Source: Hypholoma sublateritium FD-334 SS-4
Lineage: Eukaryota; Basidiomycota; Agaricomycetes; Agaricales; Strophariaceae
DNA: 43,447 nt
Reading direction: 5' to 3'
Assembly (NCBI GenBank): GCA_000827495.1
Contig: KN817718.1
Coordinates: 1 to 43,447, forward strand
How positions within the stretch are numbered: the first letter of the stretch is position 1; each line of letters begins with the position of its first letter. This document shows positions 12,001 through 22,541 of this stretch, in pieces. The position numbers and the translations under genes are program-made. The notes beneath the pieces are model-generated. The model was not told the origin of the DNA, did no database searches, and saw nothing but the letters and a program-made list of their open reading frames with translations.

Positions 12001-12898
12001 AAGTTTAAAGAGTCGGGATCCCCGGTGCGCATGGAGGCTTCTCGAGAAAGCCACAGGTTACCCTTCGGGCTTCGAGAGATGTTTGGATGATACATTTAGA
12101 TCGTGAGGCGGTAGGCTGATAGTAGAGCCAAGGGCTCGTAATAACTTACATTTCCATTACCGTACCGAAACGTGTGGTGGAAAAACAACGCATAACGCGG
12201 GGCATGTTTGCTACTGAAAAAGTACTTCGGAAAATGGGGGAAAATGGGACGTTAAAATTAAGATATTCTCGTACAGTATACTACTGAGTATGTGACCTGT
12301 GAGCAGAAACAATTGATATTACCATACTTTTCGGTATAGTAGTACTCAAAATGTTATTTCGCACTCGCGATTTCGTCTCAACGTGGAGGTATGTGAGATG
12401 CAACTCGTGCAGCGCTGCATCTTTGTACTACAATCAATCCCCACACCCAGCGATCGCATCGAATGTCAGATCGCCGCAGTCCTTACTGCAAAATTTACTG
12501 ACAAGGCGCGGCGAGCGCGCTCGCAGATCTGATGCATGTATGTATGCAGAAAAACCCGGTTGCCGACAGTACAATTCCCTCTCCACTGCGCTCATGTCCG
12601 TTGCATCCGCTCAAACTGGTCTGCAGCAGAGCGCCCGCCCATTGCTGTCTAAGATTAGATTAGATGACGCCGCCGATCTGACTGAATCGCCGCTCCCGCT
12701 CCATGTGTTCCAGCGACGCCCGTCTGATGTCATCGATTGCCCCATGCGCGCGCTGCGCACTTAAAGGGTGTCTCAGCCCCCACCGCATATACTCAACTAA
12801 CACCACACACCCGCCGCACAGCATAGAGAAGCTTGTAATCACTTACCACCACTACCACCAGTACTACCACAACTACAATCACCAACACCATCAGAATC
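9058..12898. other. 3.8 kb gene-poor stretch
   Basis: After the epimerase 3' end no frame could be assembled into a believable gene. The longest candidates (minus 9988-9746, 80 codons; minus 11742-11416, 108 codons; plus 12351-12764, 137 codons) show no domain and no exon partners. Small direct repeats occur, for example AAATAAGCTAG twice near 10468-10485 and CGCTTGA three times near 10940-10970. GC content rises sharply after about 11.4 kb. The last ~200 bp lead into the next gene and contain an ACC/ACT-rich leader. Confidence 0.5.
12842..12898 (+). repeat. ACC/ACT-rich leader repeat before the 91-aa ORF
   Basis: Degenerate trinucleotide-like run of CAC, ACC, ACT and ACA steps, nearly devoid of G, immediately before ATG 12899. 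It probably forms an unstructured 5' untranslated leader, which is common before highly expressed fungal genes. No protein is encoded. Confidence 0.5.
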
Positions 12899-13232
12899 AT
12901 GTCGTCCCAAGCACCAAGCAAGGCGCCCGCTGGCAGCGCGGCGCAGACGCACCAGTCGACAGTTGGCTGTGGGACGAACTCGCCGCCGCTCGAAGCGTCG
13001 TGCTCTGGGCGCCCGATGGGCCTTGCAGACATCGACGGCACGATCGACGCAGGCTTCGTGCCAGACCGCGAGCAGCGCAAGGGTACGTCGTATTGCATAT
13101 GCAGGCCCGTGTTTCAGTAGCTGACACGGTTCGTGTGCAGAGTATTTCAACCATGCGGAGAAGGCACGCGCGCCCCAGGGCGAGCGGTACGTGGGGCAGA
13201 GCATGGCAGACGAGATGGATAAGAGGACTTAG
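12899..13232 (+). CDS. Small hypothetical protein (91 aa)
   Basis: Two exons, 12899-13082 and 13141-13232, joined by a 58-bp GT-AG intron in phase 1. The protein starts MSSQAPSKAPAGSAAQ, with a low-complexity Ala/Ser/Gly N-terminus holding two cysteines. It continues with GLADIDGTIDAGFVPDREQRK and ends in a charged, probably helical tail (EYFNHAEKARAPQGERYV, MADEMDKRT). I do not recognise a family. There is no signal peptide or membrane segment. The ACC-rich leader, good codon composition and clean intron argue that it is expressed. It converges on LSM8, whose stop is 343 bp downstream. Confidence 0.6.
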
Positions 13233-13575
13233 GGAGTGGCAACCTGATTAGCTGGGTGTACGATAGTCGCACGAGGCACTGTAATCCAACTTGCTTGCTT
13301 GAATATACATCTGAGTATCGCGGTTTTGGCGTGGGTTACAAACAAGACGGATAGGTTGCATTTTCGGCCACGCAGGCGAGTACGTACGTACATCGACCGA
13401 ACACGAATATGAGTGCGCGCGCGGGTCCAAGAAAGCGAGCAGGTTTTTTTCGCCGCTGAAGTTGATGGCGGGGGCGGCCGGGCGCGCGTTGGGCTGCGGG
13501 AAGGGGAACGCGGATCGTGCCCGGCCTGCGCGGCGAAAAGGGAAACGATGGGATGGATGGTGGCAGCGGCGGGGG
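13233..13575. other. Intergenic, 91-aa gene / LSM8 (convergent)
   Basis: GC-rich spacer carrying the two 3' ends. Antisense and sense frames here (for example 13413-13619) are by-products of high GC. No repeat or RNA gene was seen. Confidence 0.5.
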
Positions 13576-13969
13576 TCAGCCGTAGCGGATGGGCGGTATG
13601 GGCTCAGCGCGGACCGTAGCGAGATCGACGGACTTGTCGATCTCCTCGTCGAGCTCGCCGACAAGGCATCTGGGCGGGCGGGGGTCAGCAATGTGGACGC
13701 GCAGCGGGGGCATGCGACGCACATCATCTCGCCCTTGACGAGGTAGAGGCCGAGGGGAATCTCCTCGACGCCATCTTCGACGCTGTAGACGCGCTCCTTG
13801 GAGTCGGCGAGGACGATGTTGGATTTCTGGTCAAAGCCCGCCAAGGTGCCCTAGAACGCAAGCGGTGAGCGAGGGCAGGGAAGGACGTGTGCGCACGGAC
13901 CACGATAGCGCGCCCGTCTTGGAGGACGAGGAGGACCTTGCGGTCGACGTAGCCCTGCAGGCTGGACAT
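13576..13969 (-). CDS. LSM8: U6 snRNA-associated Sm-like protein LSm8
   Basis: Exons 13969-13901, 13850-13723 and 13669-13576 encode 96 aa, the usual LSm8 length. The N-terminus MSSLQGYVDRKVLLVLQDGR is diagnostic of LSm8. The Sm1 motif runs through GTLAGFDQKSNIVLADS and the Sm2 motif through LGLYLVKGEMICLVGE. The tail EEIDKSVDLATVRAEPIPPI matches the family end. LSm8 is the subunit that marks the nuclear LSm2-8 ring, which binds the 3' oligo-U of U6 snRNA and supports spliceosome assembly. It is transcribed divergently from the transporter gene, whose ATG lies 154 bp away, so both probably share a compact bidirectional promoter. Confidence 0.95.
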
Positions 13970-14123
13970 GGCGAAAGGCAGAGGGGTGCGGGGATCACGT
14001 GCGCTACGCCGCCCTTGTGAGTAAATTAAAATTGCCAATTTGGTTAGCAGCGCCCGCCATCGCCAACATTCTTCGTGTCTTGTCTTGCACGCCGCCCACA
14101 CTCCTTTCACCTCCACCACCACC
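13970..14123. promoter_or_regulatory. Bidirectional promoter, LSM8 / TPT-family transporter
   Basis: Only 154 bp separate the two divergent start codons, so both core promoters must lie here or overlap the leaders. No clear TATA box was seen. The transporter side ends in a CACC/ACC-rich leader. Confidence 0.55.
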
Positions 14124-17100
14124 ATGTCGTCGTCGCTCGAGAAAGCTGAGGAGCAGGAGATGCTGCAGGTCAAGCTCCCTGAGAGCTCGTCGTCGTCGTC
14201 ACTCGACCTCCCGCCCCCCGTCTCCGCCACGCCCAAGCTCTCCACCGCCGCCAAGTACGGGCTGTCGTCCACCGTCATCATTCCTATATGGATTGCCCTC
14301 TCGTCGTCCGTCATCATCTACAACAATTACCTCTACAACTCCCTCTACTTCAAGTACCCTGTCTTCCTCGTCACCTGGCACCTTGGCTTCGCGGCCATTG
14401 GAACCCGCGTTCTACAGCGGACAACTCACCTCCTCGACGGTGTGAAAGACGTGCACATGACACGCGACATGTTTGTGCGGTCAATTCTCCCCATCGGCCT
14501 GCTCTTCTCCGGCAGCCTTATCCTTAGCAACACTGCCTATCTCTACCTCAGTGTATCATACATCCAGATGCTCAAGGTGCGCCCCGTCACTGATGAATGC
14601 TCCTTCCCCTGACAGCCTGTCTGTAGGCTTTCACGCCCGTCGCGATCCTGCTCATCTCGTGGGTCAGCCGGCTGCAGGAGCCAAACCGCAAGCTCGCTGT
14701 CATTGTCCTGATGATATCGACCGGCGTCGCGCTCGCGTCGCAGGGCGAGCTGCACTTCAACCTCCTTGGCTTCCTCACCCAGTCTGCTGCTGTCGCCGTG
14801 AGTCCTCTTCCGTCTTTCACGACCGTCTATCGCCGACCGCCCGGGGAGCTGGCTGGCTGGCCTGTGCGGCATGTTCTAGCGCACGGATGCACACCCGGGT
14901 CTACCGCTGCCAGCCCCACGCACCCCGGCGGCGGCGGATATCACAATATCTCTACGCCACATAGTTCACGCCGCTGACCACCCGCCCCATTCGCAGTTCG
15001 AGGCCTCGCGCCTGGTGATGATCCAGATCCTGCTACACAACCTCAAGATGGACCCGCTCGTCTCGCTCCACTACTACGCTCCCGTGTGCGCGGCGATCAA
15101 CCTCTGCGTGCTGCCGTTCACCGAGGGGCTCGCGCCGTTTTACGAGCTGCAGAAGCTTGGCGTCGGCGTGTTGCTGACAAATGCTAGTGTGGCGTTCTTC
15201 CTGAACGTTGCGGCTGTGTTCCTCGTTGGCGTGGGCAGCGGGCTCGTGCTCACGCTTGCAGGCGTGTTCAAGGTGCGTTCCGTTCCATTTAGTGTGTTCG
15301 TTTTTTGGTGGTCGCGTGCACGTTCGTATGGTTTTATTTTGGGACACATTTCAATGCTTGTCTGTCAGACTTTCAAACTTCTCTTTTACTTGCGTTTGAC
15401 ACTCCCCCCTTCGGTTTGACTTCATTGATCTGATGGGGCGGGCGGCCCGGCAGCCTTTTTCATTTCGATAGGCGCGTGTATATGCGCATTTTCTTTACCT
15501 TTTCTGCTTCTTTATCACTTTGGGCGCTTAGCGTGATCGTCGACGATCCACGCTGGTGCTCGTAATTGAGCTTATGCAGGTAGTCTTTCGATGGCCTTCA
15601 TTCTCAGTCTATTTACGACGCACACAAAGATGTCGGATGGCCCCGGCCCGACGCACTGCCCATTTCACTTCGATTGGCGCGCATATATTCGCTCTTCTAT
15701 CTTTTGGCAGTTCTCTCTCATTGCTTTTCATATTTTGCGTGGTGATGTCGCCAAGCCAAGCCGCCTCGTTTTATTATCGGCGCGCGACGAGCTGACATGC
15801 ACCAGCTCGGGGACGACGATCTGCTTTGGGCGATGTCGTTCACCACTTTTAACTTTTGCGGGCCTCTTCGCATGTCTGTTTGGTTGCTGCGCTTCGCGCA
15901 CTCTTCTCCCGCGAGTTAGGTGAACGTGAAAAATGCCGGTGACTGGCAGGGGTGTATCCGCTTCCATTCTTTTGCGTGTGTTTCTGCACAGCTGGGGTTT
16001 CACCGGATTTTCTTGTTGTGTTCGTTGACATTGGTCTGGACTGTGCTTGCCATATCTGCATACATTTTTCTGAATGGCACTGGCAGCCCGTTACGTATAC
16101 GAGTTTGACGTCGATTGCCTTGGGAGCGGGGCCTGACGCGGCCAGTTCCGTATACCATTCGCCATTGACGCCGAGTTGTATACGCAACGTTTCCCCGCAC
16201 GCTCAGTGGCGCAACGGTGGCTGGGATACGTTTCTTTTCTTTTCTTCCTTTTGGGTGCTGTCGTTCGGATTCTGTTTTTCTTCTCGATTTATTTGAATGG
16301 GAAGACGCGCCGGCATCGCGTACGACATGCGAAACCAATTCAATGTCGCTCGGGAAGGCGTGTGTCGCAAGCAACGCAACCCGCTATACCTGCTGGGGAC
16401 GCGAGCTCCCAGCGCTCGCTTTCCTGAGGTGGGATTTATGGTGGCTCGTCCCCTTGCGCAGTTAGCCCAATTCGTTTTGTCGACTTCCTTTTCTTTTTGC
16501 GTAGCGTTTCATGCTACCTATTCGAGAGCGAGGTCTCGTGTTCTGGTGCCGGCGTAGCACAGTTTCTTTGCCTGTTAGGCGCTCTCGCACACATGCTTTG
16601 TGCACCCCGTCTCTGGGGCTCTTGCGGTCTTCTTACTTACCGTGGCGTTCACCCTCTTTCTTGCTTCAGCACCTCGTTTGACGCTTCCTTTTTGAGCACG
16701 AAGCCGAAGCTGCGCAGGCGCGGGGTGCGCGCGGCGCGCTTTGCACCCCTATTCACAGTTATCTCGAAATTGTGCCCTTTTTTTGCGCGGCGTCCCGCTT
16801 CCCCCGCTTCTCGTCGCATTTGCCTCTTTCTTCTCGTGTGCGCCTACATTCGTACGCCGTACATTTGGGGCACGCCATTTGGCTAGCTGGCAGGTGGACC
16901 GCACGCGTGAAATAGCCGCGGATGGGGCGCGCGCACCTCCCACGCTGCGCCATCTGTGGCATCTGCCGGCGCACCACGCGGGGTCTCGCCAGAGACGGGC
17001 GCGCTTCGATTGTGGACCTGTCGCCTGCAGTGACACCGGAGTCGGGGGTATGCCGTCTGGCGGGGGTGCCGTGCCGTGCTGCGTTAACATAATTGCGGCG

Positions 17101-19163
17101 GCCGCGGGGGGGCTGTAGTGGCTTGCGTAGCCCGCGTCATGCGCCTTTCTCGCGTTCGCACGTCTCGGGAGTTTTAGGCGCGTCTTTTCTGGCATTGCGT
17201 CTGTGATGCGGTATTGGTTTCCTTTCCGGGGGGACGTGGTTCTTGCGCGGACGTTCTGATATTCATTTTTTCTGGGTTTGCGGGCGGTCTGTTTTAGGCG
17301 CGGGGTTGCTTCTGTTTGGCGTATCTTCCTTTTTGCGCAGGATCTCTTCTTTGCTTGTTTTCGACGTTTTTTCTCTTTTGTTCATTCCTGTCGGACGTGC
17401 ACGTCTTCTTTTTTATGTACTGTTTGGCGCGGACGAGTATGGGTTGCTGACGTCTGGCTTTTTTTTTATCCCATCTATGTCGTCTACCCCGGCCGCCCCC
17501 ACCTGCTCTCTGCGCTGCTTGTAAACAACGCCACGACGATCCCCCCGGTCGCCCCCGACATCGTATGCACCTCCGACCGCCCACGCCGCCCCCATGCACT
17601 CATTTCCGCGTCCATCGCCTGCGCGTACGATGACATCCCGCTCGGCGGTATTTTTGGCTCCCCACGCGACTCACTCGCTCGTGCGCCGTATATGGACACG
17701 TCTTCGCTGGCTGTCAATGCGGACCTGCACGCCCGCCCGACGCGGGTTCGGAAATGAATTAAATCAATGACATGCATCTCATCGCATCGCGGTCCGCGTC
17801 ATATTGCCCGTGCTTGCCGACGGTCTTTTCTCGGTGTGCTCTGGGTTGTGCCTCCTCCGACTCGATACATATCGCGCCACCGTGCTTGCCGTGCGCGTCT
17901 GCAGGATATTCTGCTGATCACCGGCTCGGTACTTATCTTTGGGAACCAGGTCACCCCGCTGCAAATCTTCGGTGCGTGTCCATTTTATTTTTCTGTTTTT
18001 AATTTCTTTCGCGACATATTTTTGTTCTCGTCATCCGGGTTTCTACCGGTGCTTTGGCGTATCAGTTTCTGTTTTTGGTTTGACGTTTTTTGGGTTTCTG
18101 GGGCAAATTGCCTTTGCACGTTTTCGGAATTGGCGCGGGTCGTACTTTGCTTCTTTCAATTAAAACATGTCGAGCGGCGCTCGCTGGGCGAGGGGGGGTG
18201 GCTCGCTGCGGCCCGCTTTCTCCCACTGTCCAGCGTCTTCCTTTCTCGCTCCTGCCCCGTTCGTCGTGCGTCCGTGCCCTCTAGATCTGACGGCGGCCCC
18301 TTTTTTCGTGCGGGGGTATGACGCTGGGAAGCGGGCTGCGCAGATCTGGTAAGAGGGTGCCAAAGTGCTGCCATCCCCATCACATCTCGCATCCTTGCCG
18401 ACGTTGCTTCGGTGGACGGATGCGCCGTCGTCGACGGGGCTGGGAGGAATCGCGCTGGGCATATGACCTTGCTTGGTGGGACGTGCGAGTGCGATTTCGA
18501 TTGCGTTTCGGGGGGTGGACCTGATTAGAGGTGTGGGTTTCGATTGCGGAATGGGGTGAGATTGGGGTTGGGGTTGGGGCTGAGATTGGTAGCGGCTCGA
18601 TTGGGCTGGGATTCCGCCTTCCTTCTTGCGCACGAAGCGTCATCGGCGTTGCGCGTTGTGCATCTCGCGCGAGCCATTGCGTATCCTGCCGACGCTGTCT
18701 AGCTATTCATCGGTGATGGACAACTACGTCGAGCGTTGGGAGTCGGCTGCCCCATTCGCTGCACGCTTCCTTGATGCAGCGCGTTCTCTTCTCGGGCGTG
18801 GGCCGAGATGTTTTTGCTTGGTGCCGCAGCGCCTTCTATGCTAGCCTGTGGCATAGTTTTCGTGCTGTGACCCGCTCCCTGGGTCAGCCGTTCCACTCCT
18901 GGGATGCGCGCGACGGCCGCCTGGGTGACGAATAGACAGATGCGGATGTGCTGGACGGCTTCCACTTCTGCTTATGTTATTCTTCTTCGCGATTTCCTGT
19001 GTTTGTTGTTTTTTTGACTTTTGCCTTTGCATTTGCTTCTTCTGCCTTCTGCTTCTCGCTACCCGAGTGTCTGGACCGTGTCTAATGTTCTGCCGCGTCG
19101 GTTACAGGCTACTCTATCGCGCTGGGCGGGCTCATCTTGTACAAGACCGCTTCGTCGAAATAG
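14124..19163 (+). CDS. Triose-phosphate-transporter-family (TPT/DUF250) membrane protein
   Basis: Exons 14124-14576, 14627-14797, 14997-15272, 17905-17971 and 19108-19163 give 340 aa in exact phase. A Ser-rich cytosolic leader (~45 aa) is followed by about ten hydrophobic helices. Family landmarks are WIALSSSVIIYNNYLY, YPVFLVTWHLGFA, YLYLSVSYIQMLKAFTPVA, FEASRLVMIQ, MDPLVSLHYYAPVCA, VFKDILLITGSV and the end GYSIALGGLILYK. The fungal relatives are Golgi/ER nucleotide-sugar or organic-phosphate antiporters; the substrate is not predictable here. The gene spans 5 kb because introns 3 and 4 are 2,632 and 1,136 bp. The last two exons are short but match the family C-terminus perfectly, so the split is real. 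Confidence 0.88.
15273..17904 (+). other. Giant T-rich intron 3 of the TPT-family gene
   Basis: Borders are GTGCGT at 15273 and CTGCAG ending at 17904, both in the phase needed by the flanking exons. The 2,632-bp interior is strongly T-over-A skewed on the sense strand; hand counts give 24 T to 5 A in 16201-16260 and 24 T to 5 A in 17221-17280. It lacks any credible nested gene on either strand. It shows an internal diverged duplication (about 15430-15510 and 15625-15710) and a 14-bp perfect palindrome at 15535-15548. Normal introns in this window are 50-90 bp. Confidence 0.75.
17972..19107 (+). other. Large T-rich intron 4 of the TPT-family gene
   Basis: An 1,136-bp intron with donor GTGCGT and acceptor TTACAG. 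It has the same T-over-A skew as intron 3 (25 T to 7 A in 18001-18060). A GGGGTT run lies at 18561-18580. No nested gene was found. Confidence 0.7.
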
Positions 19164-19865
19164 ACGCTTCGCACGCACGCACGCATGCATGCATTGCATC
19201 ATCGCCTGGCTGCATTCCACCATCTCCCGCCCTCGCCCTCGCCCCTACACGCCGCGCGCGATAACGCGCTTGACTGCGGCCGTCTCCACCGCCTAGAGTA
19301 ATTAGTAGTACCACGGATAATCCCCGCCGGCCCGTATAGATACAGTCATTGACTCTTCCACTCCTTAGTTTGCTACTTTCGTATTCGTATACATATATTT
19401 GATACCTTCGGTGCTGCTCCGCGATTATACATATGTACCCTCGGACACATGTACATACTTTGCATACGTACATACGCGCCTTGTACAGTTCTTTCTGCTT
19501 GGATAGCACGCCTTCCCCTATGACAGTTACTTCGTGCATTTTTCTCCTAAGCCGCTTGCGCTGCTGCTGGGTTTGGAGGCGGGACAGTGCTCATTTGGTA
19601 GCTGTGCGTTTCTGGATTGGCCAGGACACTGTTCCACGTAGTTCACCTGCTGGAGATGAATGTAACCGGCCTAAAGGGCAACTCGCCGGATGCTTAGCCA
19701 ACATCCAAGTAGATGGAGGCCTCCGAATTTCTTGTACATATTGCGTACAATTTTCACATTGAACACATACTCGTCAGAAAGCGATATTGATACACTTGTC
19801 GTACATTTTATTATACATTAGGTAGCAGTCCTAGAGCTCTCATTGCCAGTGCGAGCCATGACAGT
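19164..19865. other. Intergenic, TPT gene / CsbD-like gene (convergent)
   Basis: About 700 bp between convergent stops. It starts with an ACGC/ATGC simple repeat at about 19170-19200, followed by AT-rich 3' region with ATACATA-type runs near 19385-19470. No supportable gene. Confidence 0.5.
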
Positions 19866-20752
19866 CTAGTTGTAGCCACCTGGGACTCCTGAGCCTACAC
19901 CTCCTTGAGCAGTGTTCCCCGCGCCGAGCGCCGAGTTCGCCGGATGCGCACCTAAAGACAATTCAATGAAATATATCAGCGCCTATTGTATATCGTATCT
20001 TGCACGCCAAAATACGCACCATGCCCGACTGCGCGCTCGCGCCGCATCAGCGCCTCGTTCTCGAGCCGCTCGGCCTCCGCAAGCTCACGCCCCTGCAGCT
20101 TCGTCGCACCTGCCTCGCGCTCCTTCTGCGCGCCCTTGGCCTGCAGCGCACTGCTCCCGACAAGGTTCCCGATTGTGCGCTCTGCTTTTCCCGTGAGGCG
20201 CTGGCCTGCGCCGCCGCCGCCACTTCCGGTGCCGCCGGTGCCCATCGACCCGGGGCCTGCTGCATCGTGGCTGACGACGCTCGTGGGTGGGACTCCGTGC
20301 CCGCCACCTTGATGCACGCCTCCCATTGCGCCTCCGGCACCCGTAGCGTACGTCGAGTCATCATTGAAGGGTGCACCGCCGGGCTGTTGAGTGTAGGGGT
20401 CTGGAGCAAATGTCTGGTGACGGCGCAAAAGAGATTAGATGTGATTTGAATTTAAGGACAGGCGGCCGGAAGGAAATCTTACTTTGGTGGAGCCGTTGTT
20501 GTTGTTTTTGTCAAGTCCGAGGCCTGGGCCTGTATGAGACGTGGGGTATCCACCAGTAGCTCCTGGGCCACTTCCTGGAAATCCTTGAGTGGTGTCGGTG
20601 GTAGGCTGCATGTGGTGGCGTCCACCGCCTGCGGTGGTGTTCGCAGTCGTGATCTATTCCAATTCATGAACGAGATGAGCAATTGTTCTTGTGAATGACT
20701 ACTTCTAGATACGTACGTTATCGTTGTTGTTCTTGGATCCGAAAAGAGGCAT
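19866..20752 (-). CDS. CsbD-like, Gly-rich small protein
   Basis: Exons 20752-20717, 20653-20483, 20413-20020 and 19951-19866 encode 228 aa. The N-terminus MPLFGSKNNNDN and the next ~110 residues are Gly/Thr/Asn-rich and disordered (GGTGSGGGGAGQ). A helical block GKAERTIGNLVGSSALQAKG follows, like the CsbD general-stress motif, continuing as a charged KEREAGATKLQGRELAEAERLENEALMRRERA helix. The tail GVGSGVPGGYN is again Gly-rich. CsbD-like proteins are stress-induced hydrophilic proteins of unknown mechanism. Two of the introns fall at codon boundaries. A TATA-like box lies ~76 nt upstream of the start. Confidence 0.72.
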
Positions 20753-21123
20753 TATGTTGGGAGTTGGATTCGCGTAGAAGTTAATTCGTTGGGTGTAGAT
20801 TGGAAAATTGGAGTGCAGTTGACATTACTTATATACATTTCCTGGAATTGTGGTGCGCAATGGGGTGGTTTGAATGACGCTTATTTTGCTCATACAGCGG
20901 TGCTCGTACTCCGCAGAGGATACGATCGCAGAGGAGCGCTGGAGCACTCATCATTGTGAAATCTATTTATAGATTTTGTGAGCTGAGGTCGTATGGCTCG
21001 GAAGGTCACTTTTCTCCAGCACAGCATGCTGCAAGTTCCTATGAATCAGTAAAGCTTGGAGTGACTCTACTGATGTCCCACAAACGCCATGAATTTATAT
21101 TATTTCCACCTCAATAACGAATG
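20753..21123. other. Intergenic, upstream of the CsbD-like gene
   Basis: This 371-bp stretch holds the CsbD-like promoter (TATA box listed separately) and the 3' region of the TenA-like gene. Nothing else is recognised. Confidence 0.5.
20828..20835 (-). promoter_or_regulatory. TATA box of the CsbD-like gene
   Basis: On the minus strand TATATAAG lies about 76 nt before the start codon at 20752, a normal core-promoter distance for a fungal gene. This fits a regulated, stress-type promoter, but only the motif and spacing are seen. Confidence 0.45.
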
Positions 21124-21981
21124 TCACAGTCCTCCGGTTTTCGATGCTGCCGGTTGCTTCTTGGAAGCAGCCTCTAGCTCCTCGCCATCATGAGGCCAAA
21201 ATTCCACTTCTAATTCAACCACCCTTTTCCATATGTTCTCAACCCTTGAATATAGCTCATCAACTGGAGAAATATTCAAGCCGTCTACCAGAGCTCGCAG
21301 TGTGTCGACAAACGTAACGAAATCGGGAGAGCTCCAGTTGTTCGCGAAGCTGCGCACAGCAGCAATCGCTACGGGGTCCTTCTCGTCGGGGTCTACAGTT
21401 CTGTCCTCCAGGTTTTTTACAGAGCTCCATGCGTCGAGATAAATCTGTTGTCCATCGGGCATCCACATCAAACCAAAATCAGCATTGACTTCCTGAGCCT
21501 TACCAACACGCACCTTTTCCATCGCCCACAGGAAAACGAGGCCCTCTTCCAGCGAGCCCTGAGTTGAGATCCTGGACATCTCTGCGGTATAATCCCTTGT
21601 CGCCTTGCGCTGATTCCACGCGTCGAGGTCCATCCCCCACTCCGCCGCGACATCGCCGAAGAAGCCTACCTCTTTCACGATGTTGTCGAGGCAGCCAACA
21701 AGGACACGTAGAACTTCTGCATTGCGGCGCTCGCGAGGGCTGGAAACGCCGTCTGCGGCAGAGAATGGGATGGCGGCGATGAGTGCGCCGATGAAGCGCG
21801 GGTATGCGTGCGCGGCGTAGATGCGGTCCTGTGCGAGCCACAGCGCGAGGCGCGCGAGCGGGAGCGTGCCGATGGTCGCGTGCGTGAGGAATGTATGGCG
21901 CGTGGCGGCGGTGTATTTCTCTTCGTTGGTGAGAGAGAGTAGGTGCGCAGACAGCGCCTGGTAGTTAGTGATCTCGCTCAT
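21124..21981 (-). CDS. TenA / heme-oxygenase-like protein
   Basis: A single 285-codon frame is open, but it contains a typical 69-bp intron (21513-21445, GTGCGT to CAACAG) that is free of stops and a multiple of three. Spliced exons 21981-21514 and 21444-21124 give 262 aa, joining AMEK to IYLDAWS. That join fits the TenA/thiaminase-2 fold better than the unspliced 23-residue insert. Family features are an all-helical protein with HTFLTHATIGTLPLARLALWLAQDRIY near the N-terminus, YPRFIGALIAAIP, EEGLVFLWAMEK and IWKRVVELEVEFWP at the end. Bacterial TenA salvages thiamine pyrimidine. Fungal members of this type often lack its cysteine, so the reaction is uncertain. Confidence 0.8.
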   Translation of the reverse strand: MSEITNYQALSAHLLSLTNEEKYTAATRHTFLTHATIGTLPLARLALWLAQDRIYAAHAYPRFIGALIAAIPFSAADGVSSPRERRNAEVLRVLVGCLDNIVKEVGFFGDVAAEWGMDLDAWNQRKATRDYTAEMSRISTQGSLEEGLVFLWAMEKVRVGKAQEVNADFGLMWMPDGQQIYLDAWSSVKNLEDRTVDPDEKDPVAIAAVRSFANNWSSPDFVTFVDTLRALVDGLNISPVDELYSRVENIWKRVVELEVEFWPHDGEELEAASKKQPAASKTGGL

Positions 21982-22541
21982 GTAATTGACCGATGAAGCT
22001 ATGGATCATCAAACTGAAGCAATGTAATTCTTGATCAGTAAATCAATTGAGCCGATTGAGTGCTCTGCACATACTTCCTTTCGGGTTGTATCGAAGTTCT
22101 CGAGATGAACTTCGCGTAGATAACGTTCCACAGCTAAGCCTCTGACGTCGTGGTCTATGAAAGTGCTACATTCCGTGCAAAAATGGCATCGAAGCTGCGG
22201 CTGCTCATGATGAGATCATTGTACATCATGTGCTCAGTAGTACGCTCCCGTATAAAAAGCATAAATACAAGCACAAATCAGTAGGGTCTCAAACTCCAAC
22301 GGAACACGTAGTTTCAGAAGCGGTCACTCAGCTCAAATAAGCAGAAATAGTCCATATGTGAAGTGCCAACTGTCCAAATTGCTGGTATTATATCCATGTG
22401 GCAGGGCTCTTCTGAAAGTGTAAGTGATTATAGTGTAGCTTAATGCAGCGCTAGAATGCTCTCAACTGCGATCCTATACCGGGTTATCTACCCATTCTGT
22501 TTCCTTGTCCGCAGGATAAATACAAGTTCAATAGCAAGGAT
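21982..22541. other. Divergent intergenic, TenA-like / alpha-beta hydrolase
   Basis: 560 bp between divergent starts. A plus-strand TATAAAAAG at 22251-22259 could serve the hydrolase if its leader is ~250 nt or contains an intron. Otherwise no clear element is seen. Confidence 0.4.

Noticed and set aside
17278..17757. 159-codon plus-strand frame inside the giant intron
   Set aside because: Long frames here result from T/GC-rich composition with few stops. No domain, and it overlaps competing frames on both strands.
18561..18580. Telomere-like GGGGTT run
   Set aside because: Only about two to three units, interior to an intron and not the common fungal TTAGGG repeat; simple-sequence chance.
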